A stretch of 64,000 bases of DNA from Allantophomopsis cytisporea. Its lineage: Eukaryota; Ascomycota; Leotiomycetes; Phacidiales; Phacidiaceae. The stretch's first letter is position 1; every line of letters begins with the position of its first letter. Shown piece after piece: positions 11,997 to 23,495 of the stretch. The notes below the pieces were generated by a model. That model searched no databases. It had not been told where the DNA came from and was given only the letters and a program-made list of their open reading frames with translations. The stretch lies in the NCBI GenBank assembly GCA_024752435.1, contig CP103037.1, forward strand, positions 682,001-746,000, given 5' to 3'. Both the position numbers and the translations under genes were made by a program.

Positions 11997-12126
11997 ACAA
12001 CAATAACTCCCACAACAACAGTAACTCATCTCCTCATCATACAACATCATGTCCATAGCAATCTCTTTCACCACTATCATTACACAATCCTTTTCCCATC
12101 TCTGATGCTCCTCTGCTGTCCCCGTC

Positions 12127-13125
12127 ATGTCGGATGACGCTAATCACAAAATTGAAAGTGAGTCGCGTCTTTTGCTCTGACATGTGATTATCGCAAAACA
12201 AAACTTGAAAACCCCGACATCCCGCTAACCAATGCTCTCTTCGCAATAAATCTAGGCATTCTACAAGAAGAAGATGTAAATCATTCCGAATCATCATACA
12301 AATGATCCTCATCATCTTTTACTCACTGACTTTGAATTGCAGCTCTACAAAATCCTCGGCGCATCGCGCACCGATTCGGCAAGTGATCTGAGGCGGAAAT
12401 ACCTCGATCTAGCGAAAATATGTCATCCGGATAAGCCACCATTCCACCCTCTTTCCACCAGCGCCTTTCAAAGACTGGGCTTTGCTTTCGATATATTGAA
12501 ATCTCCCAGCGCACGAAGAACGTATGACCGAGCATCGAAACCTGCCTCGTCACAATTACCAGATAAGACGACCTTTCTTGGTGGTGACCACACCTTTAAG
12601 AGCGCCGTGGAAGCGATACTCCACGAGTTTATGACGGGCGATTTCGCAATTGTGCGAAGATGGCTGGAATCCCTCCACACACAATACCCCAACCTGATCA
12701 GCGAAGAAGTCGTCGTGAATGTGGAAAGAAGTTTTATACGGATCCGAGAATTAGTCCTGACCACGAGGACGTACGCCCTTCTCATCTATATCGAGTTGGG
12801 CAGGATACATCGTGTACAAAAACGTTTGATGGGCTTGAGATATCTGGATGTGGTTGGACGGACAAGACTCACGATACATCTAGTGAGGGTAACACTGGCC
12901 GTGCCCATGCGTGTAGATCGCGCCTTGAAAGAAAGAGAAGAAAAGGCATGGCGAGCAAGAGCTGCTGGATTGCAGGCAGCTGGCTTTCCACAGAACAGTC
13001 CCCGAAGTCAAGGTGGTATCCTCAATGACCGCGTCAGTCAAGTTCTGGAATTCATTGTCGGTGCGGCTGGGAAAGATGAAGGTGCTGATGAGGCTTGGAG
13101 TGCACGCATGAGTGCTGCCTCCTGA
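12127..13125 (+). CDS. J-domain (DnaJ/Hsp40) protein with a 20-nt microexon
   Basis: The protein should stimulate an Hsp70 through its J domain. I model three exons: 12127-12157, 12256-12275 and 12343-13125, giving 277 residues. Exon 2 is only 20 nt; it has a CTAG acceptor and GTAAAT donor, restores phase, and supplies the ESILQEED residues that lead into LYKILG, helix I of the J domain. Intron 1 (98 nt) holds a CTAAC branch site and intron 2 (67 nt) ends in TTGCAG. The HPD motif is at residues 45-47 (CHPDKPP), followed by the usual helix III (SARRTYDRAS). No Gly/Phe or zinc-finger region follows, so this is a class C type. The remaining part is helical with no domain I can name. The ATG at 12127 depends on the microexon. 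Confidence 0.85.
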
Positions 13126-13578
13126 TTTGAAGAGCTTCAAGGTTCGATGTTGATTGGACCGTATACATGAGTGGAGTTGCATAGCGTTTTTTGATACCCT
13201 TTGGTTATGTTGTGCGGGTCTGATGAAAATGTCAATTGGTAAGGTGCATGTTCACCATGTTTGTCCATTTCATTTGTGCTGGTAATGTCATGAAGACTTC
13301 ATTTCGTATTGTCGTTGTTCATTTGGATTACAGACTAGACATTCATGTGGCTTTTGTAAGGAGTATGGAGCATGTACATGTTTATGCTTATGCTTATTCA
13401 TAAGTAATGTATGTTCTGCGTACATACATAAAAAATACATCCGGTCAGAAAAATCAAAAATGAAAGTTACATAATTAAAATTGAAATAATACAACGCAAT
13501 AACTCATAGCCCACGCACTTCATCGTAAAAATATATCAATCCAATTTGCACCGAGTGAAAGAACAAACATCACCATTC
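13126..13578. other. Intergenic
   Basis: Sequence downstream of the J-domain gene, A+T-rich, with no coding signal that I can support. Confidence 0.5.
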
Positions 13579-14063
13579 TCACCTCTTTTCACTCCTCTCC
13601 TCTCCTCCCCTCTCCTCCCATCCAAATCCCCCCCCACTCCGATAAATCCGGTCTAGCCAGGCACCAGCACCATTCTGAAACCCATAAATGAACTCACAAG
13701 ATGCCATCATTCCATGGCCCGAGCTCGGCAGATGCTGACTCAGGACTTTGATTTGAGTTTGTGTAGCGAGCGAGATGCGTAGTAGAGGGACATTGATACT
13801 GAGACTTTCTAATCTTTGCTGTGATGAGTGCTGCTTATCTGCTCCGGAACGGGGTTGTTGGCTCTTTTCTGTTCGTCTACGTCTACGACGTGTATCATTT
13901 ATCTGTGAGAATACAGAGAGGGAACCTAGGTGGGTCGTGTACATCAAACACAGTATATAAGTTAATTCTTTTAATTTCTCTTGTTGATAGCGGTCCGTTC
14001 AAACACAGTTCTGTTGAGCTTCTCGATGATGGGATCTGGTGGATACATCAACTCTGGCTTCAT
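13579..14063 (-). CDS. Possible small two-exon gene, uncharacterised
   Basis: Two minus-strand frames join in phase: 14063-14007 (19 codons) and 13902-13579 (107 codons plus stop), across a 104-nt intron ending in CTCACAG with an AATTAAC branch-like site. The result is a 126-residue protein with an Arg run, an amphipathic helix-like stretch (NVPLLRISLATQTQIKVL) and a Gly/Glu/Arg-rich end made by a purine tract. The donor GTGTTT is weak and I recognise no family, so this may be a chance frame. The real first exon could differ. Confidence 0.25.
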
Positions 14064-14603
14064 GCGGATCCTCCAGATCTTCTTGGGGGACGTTTCGTGA
14101 TTAGCGTATAACAATAACTGGCTAAGGTAATGGAAGGAGGTTGACGCTGTTAAGTATACCCCTGTCACCAAAGGCGACGCATGTTCTTGTTTCTTGTTCG
14201 ATTTGTTTGTCTGTCAGAATCCTCACTCCGTCTCTCAGCAATTCTCTGAGAACATGCCGTTCTGTTTAATACGATATATATATATGTATATATATATATA
14301 CCTTGTCCATGCAAGGTTAAGCGAGCCACTCACAATCCAGAATTCATCTGCTGAGATCGAAAATGCATCAGCTGGCACCTTGATCAAGAAGGGTTGAGAG
14401 AAGGCTGAGCACTTTTCCAGACGGTTACTTATTCAGCATGAGGCGCAGGAATTCCAGGTTGAAAGCCATTGAAAGCGATACCAACGTTGCCAAAACTTTC
14501 AACCGATCATTTTGCTATTTTATCCTATTATTCTATCCTATTCCGTTCATTTGGCTCGGAAGCTCTTCGAATTTGTGGGAAGTCATCAGTAGGCTGGCCG
14601 AAT
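14064..14603. other. Intergenic region upstream of the NLR gene
   Basis: It holds an AT microsatellite at 14272-14301 and otherwise no feature I can support. The promoter of the NLR gene must be here. Confidence 0.5.
14272..14301 (+). repeat. (AT)n microsatellite
   Basis: Alternating TA run with one TATG interruption, about 300 bp upstream of the NLR start. Confidence 0.85.
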
Positions 14604-17600
14604 ATGGTGCCACCTCAAAAACCTCTCGATGAATTTGCGCTGGCTGTTATATGCCCACTAGGTATAGAAGCGCTAGCCATGATAAGGCAACTGGATGAGG
14701 ACAAAGACTATGGGACGGACTTTTCGACCGATTGTAATTTCACACTTGGCGGCATCGGCGAGCATAATGTGGTCATCACAAGCCTTCCAGCAGGACGACA
14801 AGGTCATTCTTCTGCGGCAGTAGCCGCTCAACAAACCAAGGCAAAGTTTCCGAATATTCGATGCATTCTCTTGGTGGGAATCGCTGGTGGTGTACCGTCC
14901 GTAAAGAACGATATCCGACTAGGGGATGTTGTTATCAGTTTTCCCACTGGGAAGTATGGAGGAGTAGTTCAGCACGACTTCGGGAAGGAAGAGGAAAAGT
15001 TCATGCACAATGGCCAGACAAACTCAGTCCCTCAGCAATTGCTGGCATACCTGAACTCCATCAAGCTTTCACACGCGCGGTTTACTAAGAAACTACCGAA
15101 ATATGTTCGAAATCTTGATGCTCAGATAGCTGATGGCTTACTCGAAAAGCCAAAGAGTGAAAGTGACCGACTATTTCCAGCAACATATGTCCACCAAGGT
15201 GGTCTTGATTGTACAGCCTGTGATGAGAAGCAGGCGAAGCTTCGAGATGCGAGAGAACACCCCGAGGCTCATTATGGGCTAATAGCCTCTGGAAACCGGG
15301 TCATGAAAAATGGCCAAGAGAGAGATCGTTATAATCAGGATCATGGTGGTATTGTCCTTGCATACGAGATGGAGGCTGCAGGTCTGATGAACTTCACACC
15401 ATGTCTCGTCATACGAGGAATAAGTGACTACTCCGACTCCCATAAGCCTCCAGGGAAGATTTGGCCCCCCTACGCTGCTGCTGCTGCTGCTTGTTTTGCT
15501 AGAGAATTCATCGAAGAGGTACCGGTAGAAAGAATCAAATTTCTGGTAACGGAACATACAGTGGAAAGAAGTTAGTATGATTTCTTATGATGTTGAAATT
15601 GGAATATATAAGGATGGGCGATTGTGAGACTTCTCATATAACGTTGTATACACCTTTATCAAACACAGGAAGAAACATATAAACTCAAAATCAATTTCTT
15701 CAAAGATATACAACTGTTAATGACTAGGACCAATTGTAGCCAGTACTAACTTCCAACTGCTACAGAACCACACTGGAACGTACCATTTGGGCGAAATGAA
15801 GACTTTATTGGTCGCGAGTCTGAACTCTCGTACCTTATGACGAAACTGGACCCTGAGAACGAGGATGATTGTCAGCGTGTCGCAATATCAGGGCTTGGGG
15901 GAATTGGAAAAACACGAATCGCTCTCGAAGCTGCCTTCGAGATCAAGGAGAAGTCTCCTGATAGCTCAGTATTCTGGGTACCGGCCATCGATAAAGCAAG
16001 TTTCGAACGCGCTTACCGGGAAATTGGACAGGCGCTCGAAATACCTGGTATAAAAGACGAAAAAGCCGATACCAAGTTACTTGTCAAGAAATTCTTGAGT
16101 CGTGAGAATATTGGGAGATGGTTAATGATCATCGACAACGCAGATAACCTCGAAATGCTCTTCGGTACAGGTGACGAGAACAGCGAAAGCTTTAGTTCTC
16201 TTTACCTTCCATTCAACCCAAGAGGTTCGATCCTCTTTACTACTCGGGATTCCAGAATTGCCGTCAAACATGCTGGAACAAATTATATCGTTCTAAAAAA
16301 CATGAGTGAGAACGAATCTCAAGAGCTGTTTGAGAAAAGCTTGGCTGATAAGAGTTTGGCTGAAGATAAAGAGGTCGTTTTAAAATTCCTCGATATTCTC
16401 AGCAACCTTCCTCTGGCAATTAAGCAAGCAGCAGCATTTCTTAATGAGAACAGCATGAAACTCTCTGAATACCTCGAAATATATCAGAATAGTAATGAAG
16501 AGCTTATCGAGCTTCTAAGTGAGAACTTTGAGGATAAAGGACGATATCAGAGCATCAAGAATCCTATCGCTTCAACCTGGCTGATCTCTTTCCAACATAT
16601 CGAACGATCCGACCAACTTGCTGCTGAATATTTATGCTTTATGTCGTGTGTCGCTCAGCAAGACATTCCTCGCTCGCTTCTACCGCCAGCTTCGAAGTTA
16701 AGAGGGGGTAAGGCCATTGGAACACTTAAAGCTTACGCTTTTATAACTGAACGTATTGGACACAATGCCTATGATATACATCGACTTGTGCAGTTGGCGG
16801 CGCGAAATTGGTTGAAGAAAGAGAACAAGTTGTCTTCCTGGAGCCTTAAGGTACTCGAACGAGTTGCAAACGTCTTTCCTTTCTTTGAGCATGAGAAGAG
16901 AGCCGAATGTACAGCATTACTTCCTCATACACAGTATGTTCTTGCGTTCCAGAGGTCATCAGGAGATTCTGGAAAATCATCGATAGTACTGTTAGTTACC
17001 ATTGGAGAATACTTCAGGGAGACTGGGAGATATTCTGAGGCGGAGCTTGTATTTCGACAGGCACTTGAGTTGATGGGAGAGGTACTTAGCCCGAGACACC
17101 CGTTAATACTTGAAAGTATAAACAGTCTCGCCTTAGTACTCTGTGGGCAAGGGAAGTATAAGGAGGCAGAGACTATGCATCGACAGACACTAGGACTGAA
17201 GGAAGAGGTATATGGCCCTAAGCACCTGTCAACGCTTGAAAGTATAAGCAATCTCACTTTAGTCCTCCATATGCAAGGGAAGTATAAAGAAGCAGAGACT
17301 ATGCATCGACAGACAATAGGATTGAAGGAAGAGGTACTTGGCTCTAAGCACCCATCAACGCTTGACAGTATAAACAACCTTGCTTCAACACTCTTTGATC
17401 AAAGGAAAAATGAGGAGGCAGAGACTAAGTATCGACAGGTACTAGAGTTAAAGAAAAAAGTACTTAACCCTAAACACCCGTCAATGCTCGATAGTATACA
17501 CAACCTCGCCTTAGTACTCTATGAGCAAAATAAGTACGAGGAAGCAGAGACCATGTATCAACAGGTAATAGGATTGAAAGAAGAAGTACTTGGCCCGAAG

Positions 17601-18278
17601 CATCCGTCAACTCTTGATAGTATAAGCAATCTCGCTTTAGTCCTCCATATGCAAGGGAAGTATAAAGAAGCAGAGACTATGCATCGACAGACAATAGGAT
17701 TGAAGGAAGAGGTGCTTGGCTCTAAGCACCCATCAACGCTTGACAGTATAAACAACCTCGCGCAATTACTCTCTGGGCAAGGGAAGTATAAGGAGGCAGA
17801 AACTCTACATCGAGAGGTACTAGCATTGCGGGAAGAGGTACTTGGTCCGAGGCACCCATCAACGCTTCTGAGTATCAACAGCATCGGGGTAGCACTCTAT
17901 GAGCAAGTGATGTACAAGGAGGCGGAGACTATGTTTCGACAGGCACTAGAGTTGAGGGAAGAGGTGCTTGGCCCTAAGCACCCATCAACGCTTGACAGTA
18001 TAGACTACCTTGCCAAAGTACTTGATGGGCAAAGAAAGTACAAGGAGGCAGAGGCTATACGTCAAAGAAATACTAGGAGTCCTGAAGTCAAAGACGTCGA
18101 AAATCCTACAGACGGGGAAAAGAAAACTCCCTTGACTAGTCCTTCGCAGACAGACGTTTCTCCATCTATAGCTCTTCCAGCTCCAAACCGGAAGCCAGCT
18201 CACCTGAGTATATCTGAACGAGCTTCACCACCAGTGAGACCTTTGAAACCGACTCATCTGAAGGGAGGTGCTGTATAG
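14604..18278 (+). CDS. NLR-like receptor: PNP/UDP phosphorylase - NB-ARC - TPR repeats
   Basis: This has the tripartite layout of fungal NOD-like receptors, proteins tied to non-self recognition and regulated cell death. Exons are 14604-15570 and 15766-18278, with a 195-nt intron (GTTAGT donor, TACTAAC branch, CTACAG acceptor), giving 1159 residues. Residues 10-320 are a nucleoside phosphorylase-like domain (FALAVICPLGIEALA, LLVGIAGGVP, YEMEAAGLMN). The NB-ARC begins at VPFGRNEDFIGRE with Walker A GLGGIGKT at 365-372, then LMIIDNADN (Walker B) and SILFTTRDSR. From about residue 727 come roughly nine 42-residue TPRs of the kinesin-light-chain type (KYKEAETMHRQ, KHPSTLDSI). A disordered Pro/Ser tail ends the protein. 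The intron falls exactly between effector and NB-ARC domains. The ATG at 14604 precedes the first domain strand. No truncation is seen, so the gene looks intact. Confidence 0.93.
17115..18059 (+). repeat. 126-bp tandem repeats encoding TPR units
   Basis: The AGTAT word at the start of each unit (AGTATA in most; AGTATC at 17871) recurs at 17115, 17241, 17367, 17493, 17619, 17745, 17871 and 17997, exactly 126 bp apart with no indels. Each unit encodes 42 residues. The blocks at 17241-17383 and 17619-17761 differ at only about three positions, all transitions, far closer than other unit pairs. The last unit decays after about 18060. Confidence 0.95.
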
Positions 18279-19460
18279 TGTGGATTTGCAACATCCATCG
18301 CCTTAATGTCTTTCGAGTTTGAAATGTCAGGGAATTCTATACGCTCACAGAGCTGAAAGACCTGACACACATAGCCGATTTGGTTATGGGAGTGGAATAC
18401 CATCCAGTATACAATGGGAAGATGTTCGGAGCTCAGAGCGATGCCATGGTCCTTGTGCGCTTGTTCGATGCTCATGGAGTTGGTAAGAACGAGGGATTCG
18501 GTTGACTTGTTCGAGGGGAGCTTGATGGTTGTCCCATTACTTTAGCTGGTGTTGAGGATAGCACATCCTTGTATCTCATGATTCTTTGAGTGTTGAAAGC
18601 TTTGTGTGGGGGGGAAGTCGAAGAATTCTTGTGTCAATGTGTTAATTGAAAAGCTGAGACGGGTCTCGAGAGTTTCTTGTGGGCATTCTTATTGTGGTTT
18701 AAGAATCTGTTGCCGCGGAAATCAACATACTGCAATGTTGTGCGACTTGAACTGCGAAATGCTGCGAGTATAGCGATCACTGCAAATAGAATGCTGTTAA
18801 ATCACATGCTCCTCTCAAGTCTACTCGAGACACAAGTCGAGGTGCCAATTGGATGTGAGAAAGGCTGGTCGAAATTCTCGGTCCTGAAGATACGTGAAGC
18901 ATCTTAGTCCCGATAGAGTTATTGAGCATGGAAGTCGAGTAACCTTGTCTGTTGCTTTCCTGCCTTGATCTAGACATGAATTACATAGTAGCGGATAATT
19001 GAGACTATGTCGGTGTCAAAGATTGTATCGCATTGATAAATAGATTGCTTTGTTGAATCCACCTACCATACATTTAAAATCCATCTTTAATCACGTTGAA
19101 CAAAATAGAATTGCACAACTGTTTTCAGCGTTCAGGATGGAATGCAAGATGTACTCTTTCTGTATAGTCATGTCGAGGCAAGACTTGAGGATAATTTTAA
19201 TGGTCTTAGTGAAGTAGATGTTCGCAACTTGATGCCACTTAATTTAAGAAGAGGGAAGACCATTTCCACATACGAAACGGAGATCTCCCTTCAATCACAT
19301 TTCGTTCATAGATGAATGCAGTGCTTAAGATATCTCAAAAACCAAGCTCCACTTCATGTAAGGGTTACAAATTTCCAAGCATAGTTAATCTCAAAGAAGT
19401 TTTTAACACCAAAGTTCGTTCTGCGCTTCAAAGAATACAGGATTTTCATTGCCACACCTA
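18279..19460. other. Intergenic, convergent 3' ends
   Basis: It lies between the 3' ends of the NLR and NudC genes. Only short, unconserved frames are present, and I see no repeats or RNA gene. Confidence 0.5.
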
Positions 19461-20382
19461 CTAATTCATCTTCGCATTTGAGAAATCCATCTCCGGATGC
19501 TGCTTCTTGAACTGCTCCAACATCTGCAACTTCTTCTCCTCATCACTCGTAGGCTTCCCCATCTCCTTCTGCCTCTGATCATACATCATCTTCTCCACCA
19601 TCCCTCTAGTCTGGCCGTCCAAATCTCCCAACTTGCTGTTCTCAGGCGTGATCTTTGTGACGTCAATCTTTGGCGCATTGGTGACAACATGTTCCCACCA
19701 TTGTATCTTATTAGCCTTATCAAGGTGCACTTCGATGATCTTAGAAGATGGCGGTGATGTAGTGAGTGTCCAGGTCGAGTCATCAACAAGGATGTCGTGT
19801 GGGAGATCGCCCTATCACATGGTTAGCCTGATGTAATAAAGGCTTGAGAAGGGGCTAGGGTAGCAGACGTTAATGAATGGCTCGGCGCCTTTGATCCCTA
19901 CTAACAGTTTGTTCTTCTTGATGTCGACGACAAGATCCTTGCCCTTAAGGTTGCCAGGTACTTCGACGGTGATGTCGAGGTCTGAAATGGTTTGCGTCCA
20001 TTTATATGGTAATGCTGCTTGTTCTTCTTCTTCCTTTTTGCGTGCCGCTGCCTCAGCGACAGGGTCGATTGGGTCAGCGTCTGAATATACAGATTAGCAC
20101 GTGATGCTTGTGTTATGATTAACGCGATTTTGGGTTGCTCAAGCATATCCGTTAAAAAGCACGGCCAGTACGAATCAGCTGAAAGCGTTCAAAGAAACTG
20201 TTGAAGTGATTCTACTTCGTAGATCATGAAGGGATCATGTTCAACCTTGCAGGGGCTGACGCAGAGCTCATTGTTGCTCTCGATGTGCTTTGCTTCCACC
20301 TCTATAGACTGAGACATATGCGTTGATTGTCTGTAACAGTGACGGCTTTTTTAAGAGAAAGCTACTTACCTGGTGGATTCAT
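19461..20382 (-). CDS. nudC: Nuclear movement protein NudC
   Basis: NudC is a co-chaperone of the dynein/LIS1 pathway needed for nuclear migration in hyphae. Three exons are modelled: 20382-20370 (13 nt, MNPP plus one base), 20080-19869 and 19811-19461, giving 191 residues, close to the known fungal protein. A charged helix (EAAARKKEEEEQ) leads into the CS domain (LPYKWTQTISDLDITVEVP, DLVVDIKKNKLLVGIKG, GDLPHDI, DDSTWTL, IQWWEHVV). The conserved C-terminal part follows (MVEKMMYDQRQKEMGKPTS, ending HPEMDFSNAKM). Intron 1 (289 nt) has a clear GTAAGT donor but is unusually long, so an extra small exon is possible. Intron 2 (57 nt) has the less common donor GTCTGC. Confidence 0.9.
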
Positions 20383-21686
20383 CTTGAGCGTTGACTTGTG
20401 AATAATCTTGTATTTATTGCTCTCCGAATGAGTGTTTTGATGCAATGCTCAAGGCTGTTGTACGCTAGATTGATGTAAATTTATTTGATTCGCTGGAAGC
20501 TTCGAAACCATGACGGTGGAATGCAGCCTTGTTCTCTCAGCCTTGGTGCGCATTTAACGGCAGTTCATTTGATTTCGCGGGGGAGGAGTGGGGTGGGGTG
20601 GGGAGGGGTGGGGTTGGGTTGGGAGTCTTTGACCCGAAATGCATATTCTAAGGTATCTTGCTATTGATGCTACAAACACAGAAGTATAGAAAGCATCTCC
20701 CTCTTCCATAGACTCAGCTCTTTCAATGAGCATCATAGATTTCTGACGAGCCCATGATTTCAGAGATTGGTTGGGATGCTCGTCGGCCGGCCGGTGACAG
20801 ATGAAAAGTATTTCGTATTATTGATGAAAACCCAAATAATTGCCCTCTTCAGATCAAATAATCGAAACGTTATCTCATTCATGTTCGAATCAAGAGCATG
20901 AGAGTCTCATTTTTAACTGTCAAGCTCAGTTCTTCAATTGTTGATCTACATCCGCCACTGCTCATAATACCATCGGACTACTCATCCATATCTTCTATGA
21001 TACATAGTACATATTCATATGCATATCCAACGCCACTTACATCCATCGCTCATTTATTTATCTTCCCTTTAGAGAATTTCCTGTGCTTGTGGCCTCTTTT
21101 CATGCTTCAATTATTGTAGAAATTCCATTATGGGAGAATATATGATTATATAGCAGCCGAACTGTCAGTGTCATCACTTCTCTCCCCTTTACGACCTATT
21201 CTATATTCCGCAATGGGGGTACGTACATCTATAACCTTCCACCAACCAAGTCGCCATATCCATAATTCATGTACAAGTATGAACGTTATGTATGCGAGAT
21301 CAGCAACAAATTTGTGGATGCTGATACCAAAGTCAAAGAGATAGAGATAAGTCGCGAAATGTAGATTGCTATTGGTGGATAAATCGCAGTACTCAACATA
21401 TCACAGCCGTTTCATGATAAGATACAGCAGATCAACCCAGGAAACACCCTGCGCATAAGCCACGGACAAACACCTATAAACAATATTCCGGAAACCATCC
21501 CGATGGCTGGGACTACGGTTGTGAGTGATATCCGCGTCGCCTGTGTCATCGCGGGGTGTGGGGGGCTACCTTTTCTTATTCAAGTTCAACTTCATCCCTC
21601 TTCCTTTATTCTCATTTATCTCTTTCTCGCTGGAAGAGTTGATGTACTGAACACAAACCTCTACAAAAACTTACAAAGACCTCACA
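20383..21686. other. Intergenic, divergent promoters of nudC and an alcohol dehydrogenase
   Basis: No gene is seen. It contains a G-rich tract at 20579-20625 and otherwise ordinary A+T-rich sequence. Confidence 0.5.
20579..20625 (+). repeat. GGGGT/GGGGA G-rich tract
   Basis: Irregular GGGGTG and GGGTT units, with several runs of four G close together on the plus strand. The tract lies about 200 bp upstream of the nudC start. Confidence 0.85.
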
Positions 21687-22865
21687 ATGCCATACCCAGA
21701 GACATTCACCGGCTTTCAAGTCGCTAATGCGCAAACCTGGACCGAATTTCATAAGAACGAATTCCAGCCTAAGCCATTTGGCGATTACGATGTGGACATC
21801 AAGATCCAAGCATGCGGCGTCTGCGCATCTGACATTCACACCATCTCAGGCGGATGGGGAGAGCAAAAGTACCCTCTATGTGTGGGCCACGGTAATAATT
21901 TCAAACTTCACGCATATACAAAAGCTAAGATGTATCAGAAATTGTTGGAGAAGCATTGAGAGTTGGCCCAAAAGTAACACTCATCAAGCCAGGACAGCGC
22001 GTTGGCGTAGGAGCGCAAAGCTATTCCTGCTTGGACTGCAGGCAATGCGCCAATGATAATGAGACTTACTGCCGTAAGCAACTCGATACCTATGGTGCTG
22101 TATGGCCAGATACTGGTATTGTATCTCAAGGTGGCTACTCTTCGCATGTGAGGACTCATGAGCACTGGTATGCCTTACCCCGCCCCATTTCTCATGACCA
22201 CTGACCAACCATGCAGGGTCTTCCCTATACCCGACGGCCTTGAGACCAATCTGGCCGCGCCCATGCTCTGCGCTGGCCTTACAGCTTACAGCCCCCTCGT
22301 ACGCAACGGCTGTGGACCAGGCAAGAAAGTCGGCGTCGTAGGCATGGGCGGCATCGGTCATTTCGCCCTGATGTTCGCGAAGGCCTTGGGCGCTGAGACG
22401 ATTGCCATCTCGCGCTCACATGCCAAAGAGCCTGATGCACTGAAGATGGGAGCAGATGGCTTCATTGCTACTGCCGACAAGGACTGGAACGAGCCGCATA
22501 CAATGACATTTGATTTGATCATTAACACTGCTAATAGTAACGAGGGATTCGATCTCAGTAAGTATTTAAGTCTGTTGGATGTTCATGGGAAGTGGATTTC
22601 AGTTGGCTTGCCTGAAGGCGCTGGGCATGAGATCTCAACTATGGACTTTATGGCGAATGGGTGTCTCATAGGCGCGAGTCATCTCGGGAGCAGGAAAGAG
22701 ACGTTGGCTATGTTGCAACTAGCTGCCGATAAGGGGATCAAGAGCTGGGTTGAGGAGATCCCTATCTCAGCGGAGGCCCTTACCCAAGCGGTCACAAGGT
22801 TGCATAAGAACGATGTTCGATACCGTTTTACTATGACGGGTTATGATAAGGCTTTTGGTGCTTAA
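21687..22865 (+). CDS. Zinc-dependent alcohol dehydrogenase, ADH6/cinnamyl type
   Basis: A medium-chain dehydrogenase that should reduce aldehydes with NADPH. Exons are 21687-21891, 21939-22167 and 22217-22865, giving 360 residues, standard for the family; both introns are under 50 nt with good splice sites. The catalytic zinc site is formed by Cys46 (CGVCASD) and the GHE motif at 67-69, the latter completed across intron 1. All four structural zinc cysteines are present (99, 102, 105, 113 in SCLDCRQC to YC). The Rossmann motif GMGGIGH and the following ISRSHAK point to the NADP-using cinnamyl/YADH6 branch. It is divergent from nudC, and neighbours give no pathway clue. The exact substrate cannot be told. 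Confidence 0.93.
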
Positions 22866-23495
22866 GTAGATGAATTGCGGTAGCTTCTGATAATCTTCTT
22901 CCACGATCTAGCACAATGATGAAGTTATTAACATATCTCCCGCTCACTTGCCATTCACTATAGCTTTACTCTGTGACCCGGAGAGTGACCTTGACAGTAA
23001 GGTACAACTCTTATTCGTAGAATGATGATTTCTGTCCATAGTAAAAAGCGCCTTCAACCTAATATAAACATTAAGTTTATGTATCAACACAAGTCGCATT
23101 TAATGAGTAAACGTACCTCTTCATCTATGTTAATCCAAAGGCATTAACATCAGCGTTTCATACCACTGTTAAGTTTGGGGAGGTCCGATGTATGAACTTT
23201 TCATCCAACAACAACTCTTAAAAATAACATTTTCTGTTGAAACAGAATTGCTTGCCTTACTTCGAAACTAGAAAATTGTCTCGGTTTATACTAGTTACGT
23301 ACAAACCATACACGCTTACTTATAGTCTCTCCAAAAACCCCCTCATGAATCATGCAGGGGCCAAATGCCGGATAATGCACTTATCTCCGACGCGATAACG
23401 ACCTAATCGATAGGTACCAAACATTACCAAATAATAATTTATTTCCCCCTCCCATACAGCTCAAATTCTTCAATCAACATCGATAACATTCCTAG
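22866..23495. other. Intergenic
   Basis: A+T-rich sequence between two plus-strand genes, with no supported feature. The promoter of the downstream DUF1992 gene should be near its 3' end. Confidence 0.5.

Larger units (their letters stand above)
8534..12126. other. 3.6 kb divergent intergenic region rich in microsatellites
   Basis: This separates the start codons of the RhoGAP gene (-) and the J-domain gene (+). No credible gene is seen; long frames here encode only low-complexity Ser/Leu/Pro or Tyr/Thr runs. From about 8740 to 9230 the plus strand is almost pure G and A; from about 9370 to 12000 it is mostly C and T. Both genes therefore have pyrimidine-rich sense strands upstream of their start, as is common in fungal CT-rich promoters and long 5' leaders. 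Individual tracts are listed separately. Confidence 0.75.

Noticed and set aside
11260..12006. 248-codon plus-strand frame and overlapping frames
   Set aside because: Composed of TACA, TCC and AAC repeats; the products are homopolymer-like (Tyr/Thr/His, Ser, Asn).
16215..16235. GGTTCGATCC word resembling a tRNA T-loop
   Set aside because: It is within the NB-ARC coding exon and has no surrounding cloverleaf.
18254..18475. Minus-strand frame at the end of the NLR gene
   Set aside because: It overlaps the NLR stop region and shows no motif; probably chance.
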